Shown: piece after piece, positions 33,781-42,617 of the stretch
Layout of the letters: each line of letters opens with the position of its first letter
Numbering within the stretch: the first letter of the stretch is position 1
Assembly: GCF_900220995.1 (NCBI RefSeq)
Contig: NZ_OBQF01000005.1
Coordinates: 1 to 64,000 of the forward strand
Reading direction: 5' to 3'
Origin: Salinicoccus kekensis
GTDB taxonomy: Bacteria; Bacillota; Bacilli; Staphylococcales; Salinicoccaceae
DNA length: 64,000 nt
The notes under the pieces: model-generated
The model's database searches: none
What the model was told of the DNA's origin: nothing
The model's input: the letters and a program-made list of their open reading frames with translations, nothing else
Position numbers and translations under genes: made by a program

Positions 33781-33796
33781 CCACCCGGAATTGCCA

Positions 33797-34480
33797 TTAA
33801 TTCAACAGATATTCACCGATCTCAAGGGGGCCTACGGCTTCCTTGTCTTTGAAGACACGCATATTGCCGCCTGAAAGTTCATCAATCAGGAGTATTTCAC
33901 CGGTTTCGGCGTCACGGCCGAATTCCAGCTTGATGTCGTAAAGCTCGAGGCCTTTTCTGCTGAGTTCATCCTTGACCAGCTCACTGATCTTCACCGTCAT
34001 GTCGACGATTTTTCCGTATTCGCCAGGCTCGAGTATTCCGAGCGCTTCAAGTGCCGCTTCGTTGATCAGCGGATCCTGGCGTGCATCGTCCTTCAATGTC
34101 GTTTCCACATAAGCCGGCAGCGCCGCACCCTCTTCGACATAGTTCCCGTAGCGGCGGATGAAGCTGCCCACTGCACGGTACCGGCAGATCACTTCCAGCC
34201 CTTCGCCGAACACCGTTATTTTTTTGACACGCATCTCACGTGCTTCGATATCGGCACTCACGTAATGGGTCGGGATGCCTGCTGCGTTGATTTTCTCGAA
34301 GAAGAAGCTCGTCATTTCAAGGCCCGCCCTGCCGGAACCTTCCACCGTGAGCCCCACCTGGTTTTCACCGGGATCGAACACCCCGTCCTTACCGGTCATG
34401 TCGTCTTTGAAGTAGAGGACGATCTCACCTGATTGATCCTGATACACATCTTTCGTCTTGCCCTTATAAAGCAATTCCAT
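33797..34480 (-). CDS. SAICAR synthetase-like protein, orphan PurC
   Basis: 227 residues from ATG 34480 (AGGTGG upstream). The start LLYKGKTKDVY corresponds to the ATP-binding start of PurC (LYEGKAKKIY), LEVICRYRAVGS to PurC signature 1, and YDIKLEFG to signature 2. PurC joins aspartate to CAIR in purine synthesis. The protein is divergent: the segment DDMTGKDGVFDPGENQV replaces the canonical DSATAFNGEKKAE region, and GSGRAGL replaces GKGRLNN. It is a single gene far from any other pur gene in the window. It may be a paralogue with a changed substrate, or the only PurC of the cell. Confidence 0.75.
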   Translation of the reverse strand: MELLYKGKTKDVYQDQSGEIVLYFKDDMTGKDGVFDPGENQVGLTVEGSGRAGLEMTSFFFEKINAAGIPTHYVSADIEAREMRVKKITVFGEGLEVICRYRAVGSFIRRYGNYVEEGAALPAYVETTLKDDARQDPLINEAALEALGILEPGEYGKIVDMTVKISELVKDELSRKGLELYDIKLEFGRDAETGEILLIDELSGGNMRVFKDKEAVGPLEIGEYLLN

Positions 34481-34567
34481 AAATGCCACCTCGTCTGATA
34501 AGTTATCTCCTATTATAATCATTTTCATGAAAAATGGGAAAATAATTATGCGCCCGTCCACGCATTT

Positions 34568-35335
34568 TTACATCTCGGTCTTATTGAAGATGAGTATGGA
34601 CAGAACGATCATTAAAATGGATGAGATGACCGTCGCGATGATGGACGGCATCATGTCACCGATTTCGAGCTCCCCGTGCAGCAGTGCCATATTGCTGCCG
34701 ATCAGATACTGCGGCAGGAATTCCGCAATATCCGGGTGGATGCCCGCAATCATCATGATGATCACTACGGCAAGCACCGTGATGAGCACGCCCGGGAAGC
34801 TCGATTTGAACACTGCAGAAGCCGCCATGATCAATGTGATGAGGAACACCCCGAACAGCCAGGTCAAACCGAAGGCGGCAAAGAGATTGTGGACCGCGTC
34901 ACCCCAGTAGTAGATCGTGTACAAGTACGTGATCAAGGCACTGATCACAAACGCCAAAGTCCATGCCAATGCAGCAAACACGGTCTTTACGAGTATGATG
35001 TTATATTTCTTGAGTCCCTTGGTGATGAGGTTGACCAGCGTGTTCCTGCTGAATTCATGGGTCAGGATGCTGCCGAAGATGATGACGAGCACAACGAGGC
35101 CCATCTGGTTGGCATTGCTGAAAAACTGGCTGTAGGAATCGAAGGCGGATACCGGCGGCAGTTCAAATGCGATGCCGGAATCCTCCATGACGGCTTCCAG
35201 TATATCCGGCATGAGCAGCGCCGTCAGCGGGCTCACGACCCCGATGATCATGAAGACGATGATGAGGGCGAACAGCTTGAAACTCCTCACGGACTCGACG
35301 GCCTCTTTTTTGAATAAAGCCCTCACCTGACTCAT
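34568..35335 (-). CDS. ABC-2 type transporter permease
   Basis: 255 residues with six membrane helices: one near the N terminus (LFALIIVFMIIGVVSPLTALLM) followed by a long extracellular stretch, and five more towards the C terminus. The motif GSILTHEFSRNTLVNLITKGL after helix 2 is typical of ABC-2 permeases. Its ATG overlaps the stop of the ATPase gene by 4 bp. It is the last gene of an XRE-PLDc_N-ATPase-permease operon and probably exports a peptide or toxic compound. Confidence 0.88.
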   Translation of the reverse strand: MSQVRALFKKEAVESVRSFKLFALIIVFMIIGVVSPLTALLMPDILEAVMEDSGIAFELPPVSAFDSYSQFFSNANQMGLVVLVIIFGSILTHEFSRNTLVNLITKGLKKYNIILVKTVFAALAWTLAFVISALITYLYTIYYWGDAVHNLFAAFGLTWLFGVFLITLIMAASAVFKSSFPGVLITVLAVVIIMMIAGIHPDIAEFLPQYLIGSNMALLHGELEIGDMMPSIIATVISSILMIVLSILIFNKTEM

Positions 35336-36210
35336 GACGTCACCTCCAGATATACATCCTCAAGTGTCTTCCTCTCCCTGACGAGGTGATCCGGGTAGAC
35401 ATGATGATTGTTGAGCAGCCGGTAGACTTCTTCAAGCGTGCGGCCGGTGATTCGGTACATGTTGTCCCCCAGCCGCTCCAGGGCGAGGTCACCGGCGAGC
35501 CTGGCATGTTCTTCCGGATCGAGTTTCACCATGATGCCCTTGTCGCCGAATCCCTCATCCTTCAAATCGACCTCCCGCACAAGTTTCCCTTCATATAGAA
35601 TACCGGCCTTATCGCAGATGCGCTCGACATCGGATAATATATGCGTTGAAAAGACGACCGTCGTTTCGCCTTTGATCTGCTGCAGTATATTCAGTATTTC
35701 TTTCCTGCCTTTCGGATCGAGCGCACTCGTCGGCTCGTCACAGATCAGGAGCTTCGGCCGGTTGATCAGCGCCTGGGCGATCCCAAGCCGCTGCTTCATG
35801 CCGCGTGAATAGGCCTTGATCCTTTTTTCCACACCCTGCAGACCGACGAGTTCAAGCAGGTGGTCGATACGCACCTTCCTATCGGCCTTTTTAATATCCG
35901 TGATTTCAGCACACAGTTTCAAGTATTCTTCTGCATTCATATAAGCATAGAACTCGGGCACATCCGGCAGAAAGCCGATATGCCTGTTCGTCGCCGTATT
36001 CCCGAAGGCCACCTTTTCACCGTTGACATAAATTTCCCCCGCATCCTGCTTCAGCAGGCCCAGCACCATCTTCATCGTCGTCGTTTTCCCGGAACCGTTG
36101 TTGCCGATGAAGCCGTAGATCGTATTCTCCTCGACCACGAGATCCAGGCCGCCGATCACTTTATTGTCCCTGAAGGATTTGTGCAGATCATCAATTTTCA
36201 GGATGCTCAT
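35332..36210 (-). CDS. ABC transporter ATP-binding protein
   Basis: 292 residues. Walker A GNNGSGKTT near residue 37, ABC signature YSRGMKQR near residue 135 and Walker B LLICDEPTSALDP near residue 155, with a C-terminal region (after 220) as in bacitracin/lantibiotic-export type ATPases. It energises the permease encoded immediately downstream. It starts one base after the stop of the small PLDc_N-like gene. Confidence 0.93.
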   Translation of the reverse strand: MSILKIDDLHKSFRDNKVIGGLDLVVEENTIYGFIGNNGSGKTTTMKMVLGLLKQDAGEIYVNGEKVAFGNTATNRHIGFLPDVPEFYAYMNAEEYLKLCAEITDIKKADRKVRIDHLLELVGLQGVEKRIKAYSRGMKQRLGIAQALINRPKLLICDEPTSALDPKGRKEILNILQQIKGETTVVFSTHILSDVERICDKAGILYEGKLVREVDLKDEGFGDKGIMVKLDPEEHARLAGDLALERLGDNMYRITGRTLEEVYRLLNNHHVYPDHLVRERKTLEDVYLEVTS

Positions 36211-36211
36211 A

Positions 36212-36409
36212 TCAACGGCGCTCCAGAACGAAGTAGAGTATCGGGCCGATCAGATTGAACAGGATGATGATGAGCACCCAGACCGGTTTGTTGAGGTATT
36301 TGAACGTCTCCTGCCTCGCGGCCATCACAAGTGCTGTGATCATGAGGATCAGCTGGAGTGCTGCAAGCGGGATGAGGAATGGCAGAAGCTCATTGATTTC
36401 ATTATTCAT
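36212..36409 (-). CDS. Small PLDc_N-like membrane protein
   Basis: 65 residues from ATG 36409, which overlaps the end of the XRE regulator gene by 8 bp. Two membrane helices (LLPFLIPLAALQLILMITALVM and WVLIIILFNLIGPILYFVL). The ending FNLIGPILYFVLERR matches the PLD nuclease N-terminal (PLDc_N) module found alone next to ABC exporters and in YxlE-type proteins. The translated frame is open further upstream, but the ATG overlap with the upstream stop makes this start the best. Likely accessory to the ABC exporter. Confidence 0.75.
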   Translation of the reverse strand: MNNEINELLPFLIPLAALQLILMITALVMAARQETFKYLNKPVWVLIIILFNLIGPILYFVLERR

Positions 36410-37505
36410 TTTTTTCGCCTCCGATATATTTTTTAAGGTTATGGACGATGTTTTTAAAGCTGATGTCGTCTTTGTATGCTGAAAAGACTGCGCTGTTTTC
36501 GACGACATCGATCAGCTGCTCTTTGGCCAGACCGATCTTGACCGGAGCATCCCTGCCCGTGTCGATGTCTGCAATCCACTCATCCACCTCGGAGAAAAAT
36601 TCATCCCCGTGGATATAGTATTCCTTGAACAGATTCTTCACACATTCCTGGAATTCCCTCAAATAAAATAAGCATTTCTCTTTATCATGGTCGTGCTTCA
36701 TCGCAGCAGCCAGATAGAAGTTCAAAGTGGAGTTCGGATGCAGGGACTTCATATTGAAAGTCCGGTCGAGTCCCGAGCCCCTCTCAATCACTCCGTCCAG
36801 ATCATCATAGAGGCCGGAGTGCAGGAGCATAGTCAAATCAATCATCATATATATGACCCCTTCATATATTTGGATCTGCAGCGTCGATTTCGCTTTTTCA
36901 GGTTCATCCATCAAAAGATAAGACTGTGCCAGCACCGAACTGACCGGCAGCTTTGGAAGATTGAAGTCCTTCAGCAGTTCGCTTGCCTCCCCGGGCTGCT
37001 CTTTCATGATCAGGATCACGGCCTGGTAAAAGACCATCTCCTCCTTCAAGTGGAGTGACTCTGAAAACTCAAGCACCCTTCCGATGTAAGTTTCGGCAAG
37101 TTCGAGGACCGGATCTTTATTTTCAGTAAAATTGACATGGTTGATCAGCAGTTTGATCATTGCGGAGAGGAATGGATAACAGTTATAATACCTTTTTGAA
37201 TAGCTCCGCACCCTGCCCAGCACAACATCGAAATCTTCACTGCTGAAAGCCTCCGCCAGTTCATTGTAGATCTGCCTGATCTGCGATTTGTTGAGGTCCG
37301 GGGAGAAACCGACCAGTTCATCGAGCGAGATATCGAACAGCACCGAGAGTTCGCCGAGGTAGCCGATGTCCGGGATCGAGTGCCCCTTCTCCCATTTCGA
37401 TACCGCCGCCTTGCTGATGCTCAGGAAGTCGGCAAGTTCATTTTGAGTGAAACCGATCCTTTTTCTGTGCGACAGGATATTTTGACTGATGTTCATCTCT
37501 GACAT
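36402..37505 (-). CDS. XRE family regulator with helical repeat domain
   Basis: 367 residues. Helix-turn-helix at about residues 6-60 (LSHRKRIGFTQNELADFLSISKAAVSKWEKGHSIP) is followed by a long all-helical region resembling TPR repeats (about 85-350). Such proteins often sense a peptide. It heads the operon of the PLDc_N-like protein and ABC exporter and is coupled to it by an 8-bp overlap, so it probably controls that exporter. RBS AAGGGGAT precedes the ATG. Confidence 0.85.
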   Translation of the reverse strand: MSEMNISQNILSHRKRIGFTQNELADFLSISKAAVSKWEKGHSIPDIGYLGELSVLFDISLDELVGFSPDLNKSQIRQIYNELAEAFSSEDFDVVLGRVRSYSKRYYNCYPFLSAMIKLLINHVNFTENKDPVLELAETYIGRVLEFSESLHLKEEMVFYQAVILIMKEQPGEASELLKDFNLPKLPVSSVLAQSYLLMDEPEKAKSTLQIQIYEGVIYMMIDLTMLLHSGLYDDLDGVIERGSGLDRTFNMKSLHPNSTLNFYLAAAMKHDHDKEKCLFYLREFQECVKNLFKEYYIHGDEFFSEVDEWIADIDTGRDAPVKIGLAKEQLIDVVENSAVFSAYKDDISFKNIVHNLKKYIGGEKNE

Positions 37506-37620
37506 ACCGCATCCCCTTTGAGTCCATTTTATATCGGATGCCTTTGATTATATATTACTTCTTTAGTTACTTTTATGCACAAAAGTCAACTGATGGTTGA
37601 TTTATTCCATGAATGATTTG

Positions 37621-37642
37621 AGGACAATAATACAATTGTCCT
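37621..37642. promoter_or_regulatory. Inverted repeat, possible operator
   Basis: AGGACAAT and ATTGTCCT are perfect 8-bp arms with a 6-nt spacer, in the gap between the divergent XRE operon and the DUF1189-like gene. It could be the XRE target; not provable here. Confidence 0.4.
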
Positions 37643-37777
37643 GCCTGTAATAATCTATCGGTTGGAATAAAATATCCCGGAGATGTTATAATCAAAAAGC
37701 TTACACCCCGGAAGGTAATTTTTAACTGATTCCACTGATACTGATTTCATTATTTACGATAACGGAGGATCGAACAC

Positions 37778-38257
37778 ATGGGCATTCTGCATGTACTGAA
37801 GCTGAGCCTCGCGGCACCGTCCCGGCGGGCCGTTTTCCAATTGAACCGTGTGAAGACAAAACATTTTTTCGGATACATACTTTTCCTGCTTCTGCTGATA
37901 TTCCTGCCCAACGGCATCCAGCTGATCGCCGATTCCGTCAGCCGTGGAAGATTCGCACAGGAATATCTGATCATCCTGATACTGTACCCGTCTCTCGTCA
38001 TCCTTTTCGGGATTCTTGCGATATCATTCCTGGCATCGCTCGGCCTGCTGTTCAGATGGCTGACCGGCAGGAAACTGGTCTACCCCCTGCTCTGGAGGAT
38101 GACGGTCTATGCCCTGACGTATCCGGTCATCATATTCACGATACTGGAGTTGTTTGATATCACATTCCCCTACATGGGTCTTCTGCTGCTGATATTATTC
38201 ATCGTCATCTATTTCGGGATGATCCTTGCCTATCCCAAAGCCAGGAAAAAATCTTGA
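37778..38257 (+). CDS. DUF1189-like membrane protein
   Basis: 159 residues, four predicted membrane helices. The N-terminal part (LKLSLAAPSRRAVFQLNRVKTKHFFGYILFLLLLIFLPNGI) resembles the start of the DUF1189 family, but it is shorter than usual, so the assignment is tentative. RBS CGGAGG precedes the ATG. Divergent from the XRE-ABC operon, ends in a strong terminator. No function can be given. Confidence 0.6.
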   Translation: MGILHVLKLSLAAPSRRAVFQLNRVKTKHFFGYILFLLLLIFLPNGIQLIADSVSRGRFAQEYLIILILYPSLVILFGILAISFLASLGLLFRWLTGRKLVYPLLWRMTVYALTYPVIIFTILELFDITFPYMGLLLLILFIVIYFGMILAYPKARKKS

Positions 38258-38264
38258 ACATTTG

Positions 38265-38304
38265 AATGCGCCTGCCCCGGCTATCCGGGACAGGCGCATT
38301 TTTT
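38265..38304. terminator. Bidirectional terminator
   Basis: ATGCGCCTG-CCCGG / CCGGG-CAGGCGCAT stem followed by TTTTTT. Confidence 0.85.
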
Positions 38305-38323
38305 ACAATTGGGAATTCAAGGA

Positions 38324-39829
38324 TCAATGCAGGCGCTGGATACTGTATTTTTCGACCATGGCGCGTATATCTTCAACATTTTCAGGTTTTACGGCGACTG
38401 AAATGTGGCCGTCCGGACGAATCAGATATACCGAATCCTCCTCCATCCCCGTGTCTTCGAAAGATTCCTCCCAGGACATATGAAAGAATTCAAAGCCCAT
38501 CTCCTCCGCAAAGGATGCCACTTCATCACCCGCCTCCCCGTATGCATGAATCTGCCAGTCAAGGGACCTTAAGGGACGGAAGTTGTTCGCTTCACCGCGG
38601 CCGGTCCACGGCAGGCGGTCGCCGCCTTTCACTTTACCGGTTGCGCCTCCACTGAGGTCACTTTCCCGGTAGTCGACATGTATTTGTGAAATCGTCCGGA
38701 ACAACCGGTCCTTCATATTGCTGAAACGGAGGATCCGCGGGATGAACACGGGGATGATGAAATTCCTCAGACGCTGCTTGTTCACCATGAAGTTGAACAT
38801 CCGGTCGGTCGTCTGCAGAAGTGTATGTGCGAATTTGATGCGCTCTTTTTCATACGTATGAAGTATGTCTTCTGCAGCCCGCCCTTTCAGGACCGCGCTC
38901 AACTTCCATGATAAATTCACCGCGTCCCCGATTCCGGTGTTCATCCCCTGCCCGCCGACGGGGCTGTGTATATGGCCGGCATCCCCGACGAGAAAGACCC
39001 GCCCCTTCCTGAAGGACTCCGCCACGCGGTGGTGCGAGCGGTAGGAAGAATACCAGTTGACCTGTTCGACTTTGACCGGGAGGATGCTCTCTGCATGAGC
39101 TGCCAACCCTGAAAAACCTTCAGGTGCCTCGCCGTCTTCCATATATTCATCGGGGATCAGGCCGATCAGCCTGACCTGATCCATCGTCCTGATCGGGAAA
39201 CCGAGGCAGAAGTCTTCTTCATGGAAACCGACTGCCGGATTCTCTAGAAATGTCCCATTTTCCACATCCGCCACAAAGAACACAGGATCGTACGTCCCGC
39301 CGGTGAAGTCGATGTCCAGCGCTTTCCTTACAGTACTGGATGCACCGTCACAGCCGCACAGGTAGGCAAAGTTTTCGGTCACTGTACCTTCCGGTGTCTC
39401 CATTTCAACCTCAACCGTCTCCCCGTCATCTTTGAAGTTTTTCAATTCATGCTGCCATTTCACCTCATGTCCCGCCTCATTCAGTGCATCCACAAGAATC
39501 TCCTCATGGACATCCTGCGGCAGTATCAGGATGTACGGAAATTCACTGAGGTCCTGCCCGATCATCCCGAGCGGGATATCAGCCAGATGGTTTTTATTCC
39601 TGAAAAAATTGATCTTGTTGACGATCATGCCGTTGATGACGATCTTGTTGGCGATCCCCAGCTGTTCATAGAACTCGAGCGTCCTGGCATGGACGGCCAT
39701 CGCGCGCGAAGTCGTTCCGGGACCATCATCCTTGTCTATGATGGTGAACGGGATGCCCTGCCTGCTCAAAGCCAGTGCGAGTACAAGCCCGCTCGGTCCG
39801 GCCCCGGATATTAAAACTTTTTCCTCCAT
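38324..39829 (-). CDS. FAD-dependent aromatic-type monooxygenase
   Basis: 501 residues of the PheA/TfdB/UbiH flavoprotein family. FAD dinucleotide motif GAGPSGLVLALALSRQGI (residues 8-25), the DG motif GCDGASSTVRKAL near residue 158, and the GD motif VGDAGHIHSPVGGQGMNTGIGDAVNLSWKL near residue 281. It should hydroxylate an aromatic or polyketide-like substrate with NAD(P)H and oxygen. No ring-cleavage genes are nearby, so the pathway is unknown. It may also detoxify an antibiotic, as for related rifampicin or tetracycline monooxygenases. RBS GGGAGG precedes the ATG. Confidence 0.85.
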   Translation of the reverse strand: MEEKVLISGAGPSGLVLALALSRQGIPFTIIDKDDGPGTTSRAMAVHARTLEFYEQLGIANKIVINGMIVNKINFFRNKNHLADIPLGMIGQDLSEFPYILILPQDVHEEILVDALNEAGHEVKWQHELKNFKDDGETVEVEMETPEGTVTENFAYLCGCDGASSTVRKALDIDFTGGTYDPVFFVADVENGTFLENPAVGFHEEDFCLGFPIRTMDQVRLIGLIPDEYMEDGEAPEGFSGLAAHAESILPVKVEQVNWYSSYRSHHRVAESFRKGRVFLVGDAGHIHSPVGGQGMNTGIGDAVNLSWKLSAVLKGRAAEDILHTYEKERIKFAHTLLQTTDRMFNFMVNKQRLRNFIIPVFIPRILRFSNMKDRLFRTISQIHVDYRESDLSGGATGKVKGGDRLPWTGRGEANNFRPLRSLDWQIHAYGEAGDEVASFAEEMGFEFFHMSWEESFEDTGMEEDSVYLIRPDGHISVAVKPENVEDIRAMVEKYSIQRLH

Positions 39830-39949
39830 ATTAATACCTCCCTGTATCGCTCAATCATTCTTTCTCTCTGATTTCTTACTACACCCATACCCCTCATATG
39901 AAAAGTTAACAGTAATGAATTTCCAGGCAGCTGCAATTGGTGAAACATT

Positions 39950-39978
39950 TTGACAATTATATGTAACAACTATACAAT
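39950..39978 (+). promoter_or_regulatory. Promoter of the GMC dehydrogenase operon
   Basis: Consensus TTGACA (39950-39955), 17-bp spacer, TACAAT (39973-39978), about 55 bp before the first start codon. Confidence 0.8.
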
Positions 39979-40032
39979 TCAAGTATACTAAGTTTTTTAT
40001 TTTCACTATATAAGCATGAAGGAGGAATTCCA

Positions 40033-40815
40033 ATGGCTGATCAGGAAAAAAAGTTTTCAAGACGTGATTTCCTTAAGACTTCCGGTGTTGCGGCAGGCGG
40101 TATCGTCGGCGGCGCGATGTTCGGAGGTGTGGTCGGCAGCCTGTACAGCTCCCAGGAGGACACCCAGACGGCTGAACCCGGCACAGAGACTGAAAGCGAA
40201 AGTGCATCGTCCGACGGCGAACCCCTGGATGACGCACGGACTTACTTCAGCAGACGTGAAGATTTTGAAACTCTTGCAGCTGCGACGGAGAGGATATATC
40301 CGGAAGATGACAACGGCCCCGGCGCCATTGAGCTCGGTGCGCCTTATTTCATCGACAGGCAATGTAATGAATTTTGGGGCAGGAATGCCCGGGAATATAT
40401 GATGGGGCCTTTCGATTACACGGCTTCGGCGACGCACGGCTATCAGGCGAAGATCACAAGGGCCGAAATGCTGCTCAACGGTGTGCGCCGCATGCGCGAG
40501 CTCAGCCTGGAAGACCATGATGATGAATTTTACAACCTCGATGAAGATACACAAATCGGCATCCTGGAGGATTTCGAATCCGGTGATGTGGATGTGCCGG
40601 GTGCTGCTCCTGGGGATTTCTTCAATCTCCTCCGCAGCATGACGATACAGGGCGTCTACGCAGATCCTGTCTACGGCGGCAACCGGGATTACGGCGGATG
40701 GCGCATGATACAGTTCCCGGGGCCCCGGATGGGCTGGACGAATGAAATCGAATCGGAAGAATTTCAGGAGATAGAACCCGAAGGTCTCCGCACTTATCAA
40801 GGAGGAGGAATGTAG
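40033..40815 (+). CDS. Gluconate 2-dehydrogenase subunit 3-like protein, Tat-exported
   Basis: 260 residues. A twin-arginine signal (SRRDFLKTSGVAAGGIVGG, residues 9-27) leads to an acidic linker and a domain of the gluconate dehydrogenase subunit 3 family: FETLAAATERIYPEDDNGPGAIELGAPYFIDRQ, with later WGRN and GNRDYGGWRMIQFPGPRMGW blocks. This small subunit escorts the flavoprotein across the membrane, folded, by the Tat system. The next gene begins at the base after its stop codon. RBS GAAGGAGGA precedes the ATG. Confidence 0.85.
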   Translation: MADQEKKFSRRDFLKTSGVAAGGIVGGAMFGGVVGSLYSSQEDTQTAEPGTETESESASSDGEPLDDARTYFSRREDFETLAAATERIYPEDDNGPGAIELGAPYFIDRQCNEFWGRNAREYMMGPFDYTASATHGYQAKITRAEMLLNGVRRMRELSLEDHDDEFYNLDEDTQIGILEDFESGDVDVPGAAPGDFFNLLRSMTIQGVYADPVYGGNRDYGGWRMIQFPGPRMGWTNEIESEEFQEIEPEGLRTYQGGGM

Positions 40816-42573
40816 ATGGCTGAAGAACTGGATAAAGTCGACGTTGTCGTCGTCGGTACCGGATGGGCCGGCGGCGTGGTCAGTGCAGAACTCGCGAAGG
40901 CAGGAAAAAATGTCGTCGCCCTCGAAAAAGGCGAGGAGAAAGTCCGCAGTGACTATATCGGTGTGAAAGATGAACTGAGGTTCGACAACCGTTATGATAT
41001 CATGCAGAACCTGAAAGGCGACACGGTCACTTCAAGGAATGAGATCGATGAAACCGCACTCCCGATCCGCTCACCGCAGACGATGCAGATCGGCATCGAC
41101 ACAGGTGGTGCAAGCGTGCACTGGGCAGGTGCGACATACCGCTACTGGCCGTATGAATTTGAAATGCGCAGCCAGACCATCGAACGTTACGGAGAGGATA
41201 AGATTCCTGAAGATATGAACCTGCAGGACTGGGGCATTACATACGAAGAGATGGAGCCCTATTATGAGCAGTGGGAATATATGGCAGGCATCGGCGGTGA
41301 GCAGGATCCACTCGCACCCGAGCGTAACCGCCCGTGGCCGAACCCGCCGATGAAGGAAACACCGTCACTCAGGCTGTTCAAGGACGCAGCGACCAACCTC
41401 GGCCTGCACCCTTACCAGCTGGCATCCGGGAACATGACGGAGAACTACGAGAACCCGGACGGTGAACAGCTCAATGCCTGCATGTACTGCTCCTACTGCA
41501 CAAGGCACGGCTGTGACTTCGATGCGAAGTCGGACCCGATCGCGACCGTCATCAAAACGGCCAACCGTCAGGACAACTTTGAACTGAGGCACAAGGCGAA
41601 CGTGAGACGTGTGCTGTATGACGAAGATGAAAATATGGCAACAGGCGTCCTTTACGTGGATGAAAACACAGGTCTTGAATATGAGCAGCCTGCGGATGTG
41701 GTCGTGCTTGCAGCGTTCGCATTCGCAAACAACCGCCTTCTGATGCTCTCAGGCATCGGGGAACAGTATGACCCTGAGACAAGGGAAGGTACGCTCGGAC
41801 GGAACTTCAACGGGCAGTACAATCATGCGTTCCATGGCGCGACCGGCTATTTCGATAACGAAAAATTCAACCTGTACATGGGTGCAGGTGCACTCGGTGC
41901 GACATTGAGCGATTATGCCGCGGACAACTTCGACCACACGGACCTCGATTTCCTCGGCGGCGGTGCAATTGAGCTCAGGCAGTATGGCTACGCCGCCATC
42001 ACCAGCAGCGGCAACGTGCCTGAAGGCACGCCGAGCTGGGGCAGGGAGTATAAGGATACATCTCTGAAGTACGCATACAGCACCCTGACCATCTGGTACA
42101 CGGCCAATGCCATGTCCTACTGGCACAACTATGTCGACCTCGATCCGACCTATACCGACGAATACGGCGATCCACTGCTCCGTGTCACATACAAATTCGG
42201 CGACAACGAGCGGAACATCGGTGAATTCGGCATCGAAAGATGCACCGAGATCATGGAAGAGATGGGGGCGGACATCGTTGAGCCCGGAACTATGCCGGAT
42301 GAATTCAACCACGTCTATACCGGCGGACATTACACCGGCGGTGTGGTGATGGGCGACGACCCTGAAACTTCGGTCGTCAACAGCTACCTTCAGATGTGGG
42401 ATGTTGACAACCTGTTCGTCGTGGGCGGATCAGCATTCCCGCAGCATGGCGGACACCATCCGACGCCGACGATCGGTGCGCTTGCCTACCGCGCCGCTGA
42501 AGGCATATTGATGTATATGGATGAAGAGGAAGGCCAGCTGGTTCAGGCGAACAGAAAAAGTAACCTGATATGA
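40816..42573 (+). CDS. GMC family dehydrogenase flavoprotein subunit
   Basis: 585 residues. FAD motif VVVGTGWAGGVVSAELAKAGKNVVALEKG at the N terminus; the large-subunit pattern STGGASVHWAG-like (here DTGGASVHWAGATYRYWP), a cysteine-rich segment CMYCSYCTRHGCD near residue 222, and the GMC C-terminal block GGSAFPQHGGHHPTPTIGALAYRAAEGI with the catalytic histidines. It oxidises a sugar acid or polyol, probably at the outer face with subunit 3. The cytochrome c subunit of classic gluconate dehydrogenase is absent here. Translation is coupled to subunit 3 (RBS AAGGAGGAGG in its last codons). Confidence 0.88.
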   Translation: MAEELDKVDVVVVGTGWAGGVVSAELAKAGKNVVALEKGEEKVRSDYIGVKDELRFDNRYDIMQNLKGDTVTSRNEIDETALPIRSPQTMQIGIDTGGASVHWAGATYRYWPYEFEMRSQTIERYGEDKIPEDMNLQDWGITYEEMEPYYEQWEYMAGIGGEQDPLAPERNRPWPNPPMKETPSLRLFKDAATNLGLHPYQLASGNMTENYENPDGEQLNACMYCSYCTRHGCDFDAKSDPIATVIKTANRQDNFELRHKANVRRVLYDEDENMATGVLYVDENTGLEYEQPADVVVLAAFAFANNRLLMLSGIGEQYDPETREGTLGRNFNGQYNHAFHGATGYFDNEKFNLYMGAGALGATLSDYAADNFDHTDLDFLGGGAIELRQYGYAAITSSGNVPEGTPSWGREYKDTSLKYAYSTLTIWYTANAMSYWHNYVDLDPTYTDEYGDPLLRVTYKFGDNERNIGEFGIERCTEIMEEMGADIVEPGTMPDEFNHVYTGGHYTGGVVMGDDPETSVVNSYLQMWDVDNLFVVGGSAFPQHGGHHPTPTIGALAYRAAEGILMYMDEEEGQLVQANRKSNLI

Positions 42574-42580
42574 TAAAATG

Positions 42581-42617
42581 AGAAAATCCTTTGACTTGAG
42601 TCAAAGGATTTTTTCAT
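42581..42617. terminator. Bidirectional terminator
   Basis: AAAATCCTTTGAC / GTCAAAGGATTTT with a 4-nt loop. The last codons and stop of msrA lie inside this stem. Confidence 0.9.
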
